NCBI GenBank assembly: GCA_038232275.1
Contig: JBBSIC010000066.1
Coordinates: 1 to 7,656 of the forward strand
Direction: 5' to 3'
DNA: 7,656 nt
Origin: DATLGB01 sp038232275
GTDB taxonomy: Bacteria > Actinomycetota > Thermoleophilia > Solirubrobacterales > Solirubrobacteraceae
The position numbers and the translations under genes are program-made. Positions 1 through 6,908 of the stretch are shown here, in pieces. The notes below the pieces were generated by a model. That model had not been told where the DNA came from and ran no database searches. It was given only the letters and a program-made list of their open reading frames with translations. Position 1 is the stretch's first letter. Each line of letters opens with the position of its first letter.

Positions 1-326
1 AGCGCGAGGACGGCGCCGCCAGCCAGCAGGCCTTCCTCGCGGCGGTGGCCGCGGCCGGCGCTCACGCGCCCGGCGGCGCGCGCGCGGCTGGCCACCTCGA
101 CGTCGCGCGGCGCGTCGCCGCGGGCGCCGCCGCCGGGGTCACGATGGAGCCCGCCGCGCTCAGCCTCGGCCTCGCCTTCGGCGCGCTGGAGGAGCACGCC
201 GCCGAGGTGTGGATCGACACACCCTGGCGCGACCATCCGGGGGCCGAGGCGCTCGGCGCGCTGCTGCGCTCGGGCGCCTTCAGCCGCCGGCTCGCGCTCG
301 TGGGCGGCTACGAGGTCGCGGCGTGA
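1..326 (+). CDS. Probable molybdate-sensing regulator, C-terminal PBP-like domain (5' partial)
   Basis: Only the last 107 residues are visible; the frame is open from base 3 and the gene begins outside the window. The fragment has the pattern of the PBP_like (PF12727) ligand-binding domain that often follows a helix-turn-helix in molybdate-responsive regulators. It shows a GHLDVARRVAAG stretch, then a GVTMEPAAL segment, then GLAFGALEEHAAEVWID, and it ends in GGYEVAA. In this family the domain is related to ModA/LysR-type solute-binding folds and is thought to sense molybdate or tungstate. The stop codon overlaps the GTG of modA (GTGA), so the two genes are translationally coupled, and an autoregulated molybdate operon is the natural reading. 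The DNA-binding part cannot be seen, so the regulator role is inferred from the domain and the neighbours. It could instead be a stand-alone binding protein. Confidence 0.72.
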   Translation, partial: REDGAASQQAFLAAVAAAGAHAPGGARAAGHLDVARRVAAGAAAGVTMEPAALSLGLAFGALEEHAAEVWIDTPWRDHPGAEALGALLRSGAFSRRLALVGGYEVAA

Positions 327-1051
327 GACGCATGGCGTCGGTCCTCGCGGCCGCGCTCGCCGTGGCGGGCTGCGGCGGCGGGTCGTCGTCGAAGGCAAAG
401 GACGCCCTCGTGGTGTCCGCGGCGGCCTCGTTGAAGGGCGCCTTCACGACGCTGGGTGGCGCGCGCTATTCCTTCGCTGGCTCGGATCAGCTCGCGGCGC
501 AGATCCGGCAGGGCGTCCGGCCCGACGTCTTCGCCTCAGCCAACACCAATCTCCCCGACGCGCTGCACAAGGAGGGGCTCCTCGCCAAGCCCCACGCGTT
601 CGCCGGCAACCGCCTGGTGCTCGCGGTCCCGAAGGACGCGAGGATCACGACGGTCGGCGACCTCGAGCGGCCGGGCGTCAAGCTCGCCGTCGGCTCGGCC
701 GACGTACCCGTGGGCAGCTACACGCGGGAGGTCCTGGCGCGGCTCGGCCCGGCATCCGAGAAGCGCATCCTGGCCAACGTGCGCTCCTCAGAGCCCGACG
801 TCAAGGGCGTCGTCGGCAAGCTCACGCAGGGCGCGGTCGATGCGGGCTTCGTCTACGTGACCGACGTGGACGCGACCAAGGGCGCGCTGAAGGCGATCGA
901 GCTGCCGGCCTCACTCGAGCCGTCGGTGGCCTACGGCGTCGCGGTCGTCAAGGGCGCCAAGCACGCCTCGGCGGCGCGGGCCGTCGTGAACAGCCTGCTG
1001 ACCGGCCCCGGACGCCAGGCCCTGCGCGCCGCCGGCTTCACCACGCCGTGA
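323..1051 (+). CDS. modA: Molybdate ABC transporter substrate-binding lipoprotein ModA
   Basis: This is the extracytoplasmic lipoprotein that captures molybdate (or tungstate) and delivers it to ModBC. The preferred start is the GTG at 323, which overlaps the upstream stop; ATG 332 is the alternative, and longer readings run back into the preceding gene. The protein has 242 residues. The N-terminus has two arginines, a short hydrophobic stretch and a lipobox ending AVAGC, followed by a Gly/Ser linker. Family motifs are SAAASLKGAF (first oxyanion serine), AGSDQLAAQIRQG (second serine), RPDVFASAN, AGNRLVLAVP and the C-terminal AGFVYVTD, whose tyrosine matches the conserved ligand contact. The segment between AFTTLG and YSFAGS is about ten residues shorter than in typical ModA. 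The stop overlaps the start of modB. Preference for molybdate over tungstate cannot be read from the sequence. Confidence 0.93.
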   Translation: MRRMASVLAAALAVAGCGGGSSSKAKDALVVSAAASLKGAFTTLGGARYSFAGSDQLAAQIRQGVRPDVFASANTNLPDALHKEGLLAKPHAFAGNRLVLAVPKDARITTVGDLERPGVKLAVGSADVPVGSYTREVLARLGPASEKRILANVRSSEPDVKGVVGKLTQGAVDAGFVYVTDVDATKGALKAIELPASLEPSVAYGVAVVKGAKHASAARAVVNSLLTGPGRQALRAAGFTTP

Positions 1052-1836
1052 GCCTGTTCCGGCGGTCGATCGTCGCCGCCCTCGTCGTCGCCGTGCTGTT
1101 CCTCACCGTTCCGATCCTGGCGATCTTCCTCGACACGAGCCCGGGGCGGCTGCTCGCGAGCCTCGGCGACCCGAGCGCCCGCGACGCCCTGGTGCTCAGC
1201 CTCGAGACGACGACGCTGGCGCTGGCGATCATCCTCGTGGTCGGGACGCCGGCCGCCTACCAGCTGGCGACCCGGCGCTTCCGCGGGCGGTCGGTCGTCC
1301 TCACGCTCGTCGAGCTGCCGCTCGTCCTGCCGCCCGCCGTCGCCGGCATCGGGTTGCTGGCGGCGCTCGGTCCGCACGGCCTGTTCGGCGTCGCGCTCGC
1401 CGGCGCCCACATCGACCTCGTGCTGCAGACGGCCGGCGTGGTCGTGGCGCTGGTCTTCGTCGCCGCGCCGTTTTACCTGCGTCAGGCCGTCGCCGCGTTC
1501 TCCGCCGTCGACCCCTCCGTCGTCCAGGCCAGCCGCACGCTCGGGGCGAGCGAGGCGGCGACGCTCGCGCGCGTGGTCATCCCGTCCGCGCTGGCCGGCC
1601 TGGCGGCGGGCACGGCGCTGGCGTGGGGGCGCGCGCTCGGCGAGTTCGGCGCGACGCTGATGTTCGCCGGGTCCTTCCGCGGCATCACCCAGACCGTCCC
1701 GCTGGCGATCTACGACCGCTTCTCCGACGACTTCCCCGGGGCGCTGGCCCTTTCGGCGGTGCTCGTGATCGCCTCGGCGGCCCTACTGCTGTCGGTCAAG
1801 CTGCTCGGCGGTGACCGTGGGCTCGCTGCGCGTTGA
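1048..1836 (+). CDS. modB: Molybdate ABC transporter permease ModB
   Basis: This is the inner-membrane permease of the molybdate importer, 262 residues long, with several hydrophobic segments typical of the BPD_transp_1 fold. The GTG start at 1048 overlaps the modA stop, so translation is coupled. The segment LVELPLVLPPAVAGIGLL is characteristic of ModB. The cytoplasmic EAA loop that docks on the ATPase lies around residues 163-195: SRTLGASEAATLARVVIP with Glu169, followed by GRALGEFGATLMFAG. The length is slightly above that of the usual ModB. The 3' end overlaps modC by 26 bases. No frameshift or missing segment was seen. CysW/CysT-type sulfate permeases have the same fold, but the ModA neighbour and the TOBE domain of the ATPase favour molybdate. 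Confidence 0.94.
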   Translation: MSLFRRSIVAALVVAVLFLTVPILAIFLDTSPGRLLASLGDPSARDALVLSLETTTLALAIILVVGTPAAYQLATRRFRGRSVVLTLVELPLVLPPAVAGIGLLAALGPHGLFGVALAGAHIDLVLQTAGVVVALVFVAAPFYLRQAVAAFSAVDPSVVQASRTLGASEAATLARVVIPSALAGLAAGTALAWGRALGEFGATLMFAGSFRGITQTVPLAIYDRFSDDFPGALALSAVLVIASAALLLSVKLLGGDRGLAAR

Positions 1837-2878
1837 GGCCGCGCTAGAGTTCGGGGCCTTCGAGCTCGACCTCGCTCTCGACGTGGAGCCGGGGCGCTGC
1901 CTGGCCCTCGCCGGCCCGTCCGGGGCGGGCAAGTCGACGCTGCTGCGGATCGTGGCCGGCCTGCTGGCGCCCCGCGCCGGGCGGGTCAGCAGCGGCGACG
2001 CCGTCTGGCTCGACACGGCGCGCGGCGTCGAGCTCGCGCCCGAGCGCCGCGGCTGCGGCTACGTGTTCCAGGACTACGCGCTCTTCGAGCACCTGCGGGT
2101 CTGGCAGAACGTGGGCTACGCGCTGCCCCGCCGCGACCGCCGGGCCGCCGCCGCGCCGCTGCTCGAGCGCTTCGGGCTCAGCGCCCTGGCCGAGCAGCGG
2201 CCACCGACGCTGTCGGGCGGGGAGCGCCAGCGGGTGGCGCTGGCGCGCGCGCTCGCCCGGCGCCCGGCCGTCCTGCTGCTCGACGAGCCGCTCTCCGCCC
2301 TGGACTCCCGCACGCGCGCGAGCGCCACGCGCGAGCTCGCCGCGCTGCTGCGGGAGGCCGAGGTCCCGTGCCTGCTCGTCACGCACGACTTCACCGAGGC
2401 CGCGATGCTCGGCGACGAGGTGGCGGTGGTCGACGCCGGGCGGCTCGTGCAGCGCGGCACGCCGGCGGCGCTGGCGGCCGCGCCGGGGTCGGCGTTCGTG
2501 GCGGACTTCACCGGCGCCGTCGTCCTGCGCGGCGTCGCACGGCCCGGCGCGGACGGGTTGACGATCGTCGACCTCGACGGCGGCGGCCAGGTCACGAGCA
2601 CCGACGCCGCCGAGGGCGCGGTCGCGGCCAGCGTCTACCCGTGGGACATCGCGATCGAGCTCGCCGGCGAGGGGCATGCGGGCTCGGCGCGCAACCGGCT
2701 GCTCGCGGAGGTCGCCTCGGTCACCGCCGTCGGGGGGCGCGTGCGGCTCGGGCTGCTGGCGGGCCAGCCGCTGGCCGCGGAGGTCTCCGAGGCCGCCGTG
2801 CGCGAGCTGCGCCTGACGCCGGGGACGCGCGTGGCCGCGACGTGGAAGGCGACGGCCACGCGCCTGACCTGCGGATAG
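1811..2878 (+). CDS. modC: Molybdate ABC transporter ATP-binding protein ModC
   Basis: This is the cytoplasmic ATPase of the molybdate importer, 355 residues. All nucleotide-binding motifs are present: Walker A GPSGAGKST (residues 35-43), Q-loop with Gln87 in VFQDYALF, ABC signature LSGGERQRVALARAL (134-148), Walker B AVLLLDEP (153-160), D-loop SALD and H-loop His192 in LLVTHDF. The C-terminal part from about residue 285 is a TOBE/MOP domain (RNRLLAEVASV...GGRVRLGLLAG...VAATWKAT), which in ModC proteins binds oxyanion and can regulate transport. GTG 1811 lies 26 bases inside modB; GTG 1817 is an alternative start. A small GC-rich hairpin follows the stop, making this the likely last gene of the operon. 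Confidence 0.94.
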   Translation: MTVGSLRVEAALEFGAFELDLALDVEPGRCLALAGPSGAGKSTLLRIVAGLLAPRAGRVSSGDAVWLDTARGVELAPERRGCGYVFQDYALFEHLRVWQNVGYALPRRDRRAAAAPLLERFGLSALAEQRPPTLSGGERQRVALARALARRPAVLLLDEPLSALDSRTRASATRELAALLREAEVPCLLVTHDFTEAAMLGDEVAVVDAGRLVQRGTPAALAAAPGSAFVADFTGAVVLRGVARPGADGLTIVDLDGGGQVTSTDAAEGAVAASVYPWDIAIELAGEGHAGSARNRLLAEVASVTAVGGRVRLGLLAGQPLAAEVSEAAVRELRLTPGTRVAATWKATATRLTCG

Positions 2879-2882
2879 CGCC

Positions 2883-2899
2883 GCGGCGACCGACGCCGC
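2883..2899 (+). terminator. Possible U-less hairpin after modC
   Basis: A perfect 6-bp stem, GCGGCG/CGCCGC with loop ACCGA, starts four bases after the modC stop. There is no T-run after it, so an intrinsic terminator is only a weak suggestion. Short GC-rich inverted repeats are also expected by chance at this base composition. Its position, between the operon end and the promoter-like sequence of the next gene, is what supports it. Confidence 0.3.
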
Positions 2900-2902
2900 C
2901 CC

Positions 2903-2931
2903 GTGACGGCCCCGTCCCCGCTCGCTATCTT
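2903..2931 (+). promoter_or_regulatory. Candidate promoter of the 112-aa gene (leaderless)
   Basis: A GTGACG hexamer (2903-2908) and a TATCTT hexamer (2926-2931) are separated by 17 bases, a good match to a housekeeping sigma promoter with the actinobacterial TANNNT -10 form. The GTG start codon follows the -10 by eight bases, where transcription should begin, and no Shine-Dalgarno sequence precedes it. A leaderless mRNA is the inference. Confidence 0.5.
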
Positions 2932-2939
2932 GACGCGTA

Positions 2940-3278
2940 GTGTCGGTCCGGATCGTCTTCCGCTGCCAGTTCTGCGACGATCGCCCCGATCCTGAGACCC
3001 AGGTCAGCCTCGAGCATCTGCTGCGGGAGTTTGCCTTCGGCGAGTACCTCGACGCGCTCCCCGGCCGCTGGCTGGTCTGGCAGGGAAACGGCCTGCTGGG
3101 CCCGGTCCGCTACTCCTGCGAGAACCACCGGGGCGACCTGACGGCGTTCCTGCGCTCGCAGTACGGGACGGTCGCGCCGCAGCCGTGGAAGCGCCCGCCC
3201 TACCCGACGACCGTCCGCACCGAGGGAACCGACCGCGCGCTGAAGCTCAAGGCGCAGGGCGGACACGGCTTCTTCTGA
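2940..3278 (+). CDS. Small protein of unknown function with CxxC...CxxH motif
   Basis: This gene encodes 112 residues from GTG 2940, and I do not recognise the family. The N-terminus has FRCQFCDD with Cys9 and Cys12, and a second pair lies in RYSCENHRGDL with Cys60 and His63. That spacing could form a CxxC...CxxH zinc or other metal site. Between them are an acidic/amphipathic helix (VSLEHLLREFAFGEYLDAL) and a Trp-rich strand region (GRWLVWQGNGLLGPV). The C-terminus is basic and Pro/Lys-rich, ending GGHGFF. There is no signal peptide or membrane segment, so a cytoplasmic location is likely. Third codon positions are strongly G/C, which supports real coding. It is separated from modC by a promoter-like sequence and so is probably not part of that operon. 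Its last 32 bases overlap the end of the convergent glycosyltransferase gene. Confidence 0.75.
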   Translation: MSVRIVFRCQFCDDRPDPETQVSLEHLLREFAFGEYLDALPGRWLVWQGNGLLGPVRYSCENHRGDLTAFLRSQYGTVAPQPWKRPPYPTTVRTEGTDRALKLKAQGGHGFF

Positions 3279-4668
3279 GCAGCAGCTTGCGGCCCGCCGG
3301 GATCCAGCGCGGCGCCGGCGACACGTAGCGGGCGATCTCGAAGCCGGCGACCGCCTGGCGGCGGGCGAGCCGGAACCCGCGCGCCGGCGGACGGGTCAGC
3401 GCGGGGCGGGCGCCCACGTCGCACTCCGCGCCCCACCAGGTCGAGCCGTGGCAGTCCGCCGCGGTGGGGATCCGGCGGACGACGTCGATCTCCGCGACGC
3501 GCGCGCCGCGCGCCCGGATCCACCACGTGCGCGGCAGGTACCAGTTCAGCGGGCGCGCCCAGGACCGGCTGCCATCCAGGCGGATCGCGTGCCGGCCGGG
3601 GCCCGGCCGCAGCGCGGCGGCCACCTGGTTCCACGGCGGTCGCTGCGCCAGGGCGTCGCCGTGCAGTCCGACGACGACGGAGACCGACAGCCCGAGCAGC
3701 ACGGCGAGGGCGACGACGCCCGCGCGGTGGGCGCTCAACCCCGCGCCCACGACGACGGCGAGCGGGACGATCGCTGCGATCACGTTGCGCGTGTTGACGT
3801 AGTCCGCGCCCGCCACGGCAAGCAGGAGCGGCAGGCCGACGGCGCTCGCCGCGACGGCCGCGGCGAGTGCCGCCCCGCGGCGGCCGGGCCGGCGCAGGGC
3901 GACGAGGCCGGCGCCCAGCGCGATCACGCCCGCCAGGACCGCCACCATCGCGCCGGCCGGCGGCGTGAAGCCGACGAGGAGCTGCCGGACCACCTGCTCC
4001 GCGCGGAACGGGAGCGGCCGGTCAACAAACCAGTAGCGCCGCTGGTCCTGGGTCAGCGCCAGCGCGAGCAGCCCGCAGCCCGTCAGCGCGACGGCGGCGC
4101 ACGCCAGCACGCGGTGGGCCAGTCGCCTGCGGCGCTCGGCCAGCAGCAGCACGGCCTGCGGAAGGATCACGAACAGCGCGAAGTAGTGCGTGAGCAGCGC
4201 GGCGACGGCGGCCGCCGCCCACCAGGCGAGCCGCCGCCGGGCGAACGCCCACAGCGACAGCGCCGTGAGGAGCACCAGCAGCGCGTAGGAGCGGGCCTCC
4301 TGCGAGTACCAGATCAGCAGTGGGTTGACCGCGACGAGCGCCGCGGCGGCGAGGCCGGCGCGGCGGCCGACCAGGGCCTGGCCCGCCGCGCAGGCCACCG
4401 GGACGGTCAGGGTCCCGGCGACGGCGGAGAGCGACCGCAGCCCGGCCTCGGACATGCCGAAGGCGCGCACCCACCCCCAGGCCACGAGGTAGTACAGCGG
4501 CGGGGTCGACTCGCTGTGCGGCAGGCGGGCCAGCAGCCGGCCGACTGAGCCGTCGAGCAGGTGCGCCGTGACCGCCTCGTCGTACCAGAGCCCCTGCCGG
4601 CCGAGGGCCCACAGGCGCAGACCGGCGCCGAGCACCAAGATCGCCACCGCGACAGCCCGCAGCCTCAT
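3247..4668 (-). CDS. GT39/PMT_2-type multi-spanning membrane glycosyltransferase
   Basis: This encodes a 473-residue integral membrane protein with many hydrophobic helices in the first 330 residues and a soluble C-terminal part of about 140 residues. The N-terminal helix is followed by GLWYDEAVTAH. Its Asp30-Glu31 pair matches the acidic catalytic loop of the ArnT/PMT family. Further family patterns are SESTPPLYYLV (Glu53, then TPPLYY) and NPLLIWYSQEARSYAL (115-130). These enzymes use polyprenyl-phosphate-linked sugars as donors on the outer face of the membrane; the acceptor here is unknown. The C-terminal PPWNQVAAAL segment is common in such proteins. The ATG at 4668 directly precedes the first membrane helix, and no in-frame start lies between it and the upstream stop. 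No ribosome binding site is evident. It is divergent from the GT4 gene, which suggests a shared envelope glycan pathway. Confidence 0.82.
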   Translation of the reverse strand: MRLRAVAVAILVLGAGLRLWALGRQGLWYDEAVTAHLLDGSVGRLLARLPHSESTPPLYYLVAWGWVRAFGMSEAGLRSLSAVAGTLTVPVACAAGQALVGRRAGLAAAALVAVNPLLIWYSQEARSYALLVLLTALSLWAFARRRLAWWAAAAVAALLTHYFALFVILPQAVLLLAERRRRLAHRVLACAAVALTGCGLLALALTQDQRRYWFVDRPLPFRAEQVVRQLLVGFTPPAGAMVAVLAGVIALGAGLVALRRPGRRGAALAAAVAASAVGLPLLLAVAGADYVNTRNVIAAIVPLAVVVGAGLSAHRAGVVALAVLLGLSVSVVVGLHGDALAQRPPWNQVAAALRPGPGRHAIRLDGSRSWARPLNWYLPRTWWIRARGARVAEIDVVRRIPTAADCHGSTWWGAECDVGARPALTRPPARGFRLARRQAVAGFEIARYVSPAPRWIPAGRKLLLRRSRVRPAP

Positions 4669-4790
4669 GCCGAGACCGTGCGCCGGAGTGACTGACGGGC
4701 GCCTGAACGCCGGCGCTCAGGTTGCGGTCAGGGCGCCGGACCGAAGATCGGGGTATCCGCGCCGCACTCTCCATCCGCGCGCACCGCCTC

Positions 4791-4794
4791 GAGG
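4791..4794 (+). promoter_or_regulatory. Ribosome binding site supporting GTG 4803
   Basis: GAGG lies eight bases before the GTG at 4803. The alternative TTG at 4722 has no comparable site at proper spacing, and the codons just after it show mixed third positions, so GTG 4803 is the preferred start. Confidence 0.4.
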
Positions 4795-4802
4795 TCGCGC
4801 TC

Positions 4803-6002
4803 GTGCGCCTGGCCTTCCGCGTGCGTCGCGCCCCGCGGGCGAACAGGTCGCCGCGCGTGTGCTTTCTGCTGGCCCACGCCTGGGGGATGGGTGGCACGAT
4901 CCGCACGACGCTCAACCTCGCCGGCGCGCTCGCCGCCGACCACGAGGTGCAGGTGCTCAGCGTCGTCCGGCTGCGCGGGGAGCCGGCCTTCCGCTTCCCG
5001 CCGGGTGTGACGATGACGGTCGCGGACGACCAGCACCTGCGCCAGCGCCGGCGGAGCCGGGTCGAGCGGCTCCTGCGCCGCATTCCCGGCGGTCTCGTCC
5101 ATCCGCTCGACGGCCTCTCCGCGCGCTGCACGCTGTGGACGGACCTGCAGATCGTGCGGGCCTTGTGGCGGCTGCGGGCCGATGTCGTCGTGGGGACGCG
5201 GCCGGGGCTGAGCGTGCTCGCCTGCGACCTCGCTCCGCGCGGGGCTGCGACGGTGGGCCAGGAGCACCTCAACCTCGCCGCGCGAAGCGTGTCGACGCGG
5301 CGGATCATCGACCGCTTCTACCGCGACCTCGACGCGGTCGTCGTGCTCACCGAGAGCGACGGATGGGCCTACCGCGACCTGCTCGGCGACGCGGCGCGGG
5401 TGCGCCGGATCCCGAACGCGGTCACGCCCACCGACCTGGCACCCTCGACGCTCGACGCGACCGTGGTCGTCACCGCGGGGAGGCTGACCCACCAGAAGGC
5501 CTTCGCGCGACTCGTATGCGCCTTCGCCCCCGTCGCCGAGCGCCACCCGGACTGGCAGCTGCGGATCGCCGGCCGCGGGCCGCAACGCCCGCGCCTCCAG
5601 CGCCAGATCGCCGAGGCGGGCCTTGGAGCGAACGTCCGCCTGGTGGGCCAGGTCGCCGACATGGCGGCCGAGCTCGCGCACGCCTCGGTGTTCGCGCTGA
5701 GCTCGCGCTTCGAGGGGTTTCCGATGGTCCTGCTCGAGGCGCTGGGGCAGGGCCTGCCGGTCGTCAGCTTCGACTGCCCGACGGGCCCGCGCGAGATCAT
5801 CGACGACGGCCGCGACGGGATCCTCGTGCCCGACGGCGACGTGGCCGCGCTCACGGCGGCGCTGCTGGAGCTGATCGAGGACCCGGAGAAGCGCCGGCGC
5901 TACGGCGCCGCCGCGCTCGAGAAGGCCGCGTGCTACGACCTCCGGGCCGTCGCGGCCCGCTGGACCGCCCTGTTCGCGGAGCTCGCGCCACCGGGCAGGT
6001 GA
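4803..6002 (+). CDS. GT4-family glycosyltransferase
   Basis: This is a cytoplasmic GT-B-fold glycosyltransferase of 399 residues from GTG 4803; a TTG at 4722 would add 27 residues. The N-terminal Rossmann domain starts with RVCFLLAHAWGMGGTIRTTLNLAG, whose glycine-rich loop (residues 28-31) is typical of GT4 acceptor domains. The C-terminal Glycos_transf_1 domain has AGRLTHQKAF with Arg227 and Lys232, the usual sugar-nucleotide phosphate contacts. It continues with IAGRGPQR and the EX7E motif SRFEGFPMVLLEAL (Glu304 and Glu312), followed by DCPTGPREII and DGILVPDGD. The enzyme probably transfers a sugar from an NDP-sugar with retention to a lipid or glycan acceptor; donor and acceptor cannot be told. 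Its stop lies three bases from the stop of the convergent hydrolase gene. Confidence 0.88.
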   Translation: MRLAFRVRRAPRANRSPRVCFLLAHAWGMGGTIRTTLNLAGALAADHEVQVLSVVRLRGEPAFRFPPGVTMTVADDQHLRQRRRSRVERLLRRIPGGLVHPLDGLSARCTLWTDLQIVRALWRLRADVVVGTRPGLSVLACDLAPRGAATVGQEHLNLAARSVSTRRIIDRFYRDLDAVVVLTESDGWAYRDLLGDAARVRRIPNAVTPTDLAPSTLDATVVVTAGRLTHQKAFARLVCAFAPVAERHPDWQLRIAGRGPQRPRLQRQIAEAGLGANVRLVGQVADMAAELAHASVFALSSRFEGFPMVLLEALGQGLPVVSFDCPTGPREIIDDGRDGILVPDGDVAALTAALLELIEDPEKRRRYGAAALEKAACYDLRAVAARWTALFAELAPPGR

Positions 6003-6005
6003 CGC

Positions 6006-6896
6006 CTACCGCGCCGCGTCGACGCGGCCGAGAAAGCCGCCGACGACCTCGAGGAAGTGTGCCGCCTCCTCGACGTGGGGCATGTGGCTGGACTGCTCGA
6101 ACAGGACCCACTGCGCCCGCGGGATCCGCAGCTGCATCTCGCCGACGATCCGCGGGGTGGCCCGGTCGTAGCGGCCGGAGACCAGCAGCGCCGGCACGTC
6201 GATCTCCCGCAGCCGGGCGCTGATGTCCCAGTGGCGGATGGTGCCCGTCACGCGGAGCTCTCTCGGGCCGTTCATGGCCTCAGAGACGGTCGGGTCCTCG
6301 TCGATCAGCGCCAAGGTGCGCATGACGTCCCGCGGCCACGGATCCAGGCGGCAGACGTGGCGGTTGTGGAAGGCCTGCACCGCCGCCCGGTAGGCGGGGT
6401 CGCTCGCGGTCCCGTCGGCCTCGTGGCGCAGCAGCGTCTGCTGGGCGGCGCGCGGCAGGAGCGCCCGCAGGCGGTCGGCCTCCTCGACCCACAGCCCGAT
6501 CGAGGCGGGCGCGTCGGCGACCGTGATCGAACGCAGGCCGCGCGGCTGCTCGAGGGCGTGCTCCATGGCCAGCATCCCGCCCCAACCGTGGCCGACCACG
6601 TGGTAGCCGAGCTGCGCGTAGCCGAGGTGCTCGACGAGCGTTGCGAGCTCGCGTTTGAAGAGGTCGACGGTCCAGAAGGCGGGCGGCGCGTCGCGCAGGT
6701 GCTGGGACTTCCCGTTGCCGACCTGGTCGTACAGGACGGCCGCCCGGCCGGTGGAGGAGAGCTCGGCGATCGCCTTGAGGTAGTCGTGCGTGGCGCCGGG
6801 TCCGCCGTGGCAGATCACCACCGGCACGCCGTCGCCGTCCCCGACGACCCCGTACCAGGTCGTCAGCCCCTCCCACTGCAGGTTGCCCTCGCGCAT
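6006..6896 (-). CDS. Prolyl-iminopeptidase-like alpha/beta hydrolase with Gly at the nucleophile position
   Basis: This is a 296-residue protein of the S33 proline iminopeptidase family, full length and close in size to tricorn-interacting factor F1. The oxyanion-hole motif HGGPG is at 30-34, and YDQVGNGKS at 56-64 is typical of the family. MNGPREL (208-214) matches the cap-domain segment that recognises the substrate amino terminus. The acid Asp244 (SGRYDRATP) and base His271 (SSHMPH) are present. The nucleophile elbow, normally GxSWGG, reads GHGWGG, with Gly104 encoded by GGT at 6585-6587 where serine (AGT) would be one transition away. Unless this is a read error or a recent mutation, the protein should lack normal serine-hydrolase activity. 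No signal peptide was seen. The ATG at 6896 follows a TAGGTT hexamer by six bases, which suggests a leaderless mRNA. Confidence 0.88.
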   Translation of the reverse strand: MREGNLQWEGLTTWYGVVGDGDGVPVVICHGGPGATHDYLKAIAELSSTGRAAVLYDQVGNGKSQHLRDAPPAFWTVDLFKRELATLVEHLGYAQLGYHVVGHGWGGMLAMEHALEQPRGLRSITVADAPASIGLWVEEADRLRALLPRAAQQTLLRHEADGTASDPAYRAAVQAFHNRHVCRLDPWPRDVMRTLALIDEDPTVSEAMNGPRELRVTGTIRHWDISARLREIDVPALLVSGRYDRATPRIVGEMQLRIPRAQWVLFEQSSHMPHVEEAAHFLEVVGGFLGRVDAAR

Positions 6897-6902
6897 CGCC
6901 GG

Positions 6903-6908
6903 AACCTA
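6903..6908 (-). promoter_or_regulatory. Candidate -10 element of the hydrolase gene
   Basis: On the - strand the hexamer TAGGTT (TANNNT form) ends six bases before the ATG, so a transcript would begin at or next to the start codon. No convincing -35 is visible. The hexamer straddles the left edge of the large inverted repeat, so the repeat contributes half of it. Confidence 0.45.

Noticed and set aside
209..322. Upstream extension of modA
   Set aside because: It overlaps the preceding gene's well-supported frame, and the added residues are Arg-rich and would bury the lipoprotein signal peptide.
1844..2677. Antisense open frame opposite modC (277 codons)
   Set aside because: The + strand frame contains every ABC ATPase motif; the antisense product has no domain pattern.
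3448..4548. Long open frame on the + strand (366 codons) across the membrane glycosyltransferase
   Set aside because: It gives an Arg/Gln/Gly-rich low-complexity product with no motifs. The opposite strand has clear GT39 features, so this is a GC-driven shadow.
4022..5308. Long open frame on the - strand (428 codons) spanning the GT39/GT4 intergenic region
   Set aside because: It is out of frame with GT39 and antisense to GT4, and its product is very Arg/Ala-rich without recognisable domains.
4568..6223. Long open frame on the + strand (551 codons) over the GT4 gene
   Set aside because: It is rich in Arg, Pro and Gly and is offset from the frame that carries all GT4 motifs, so it is a shadow.
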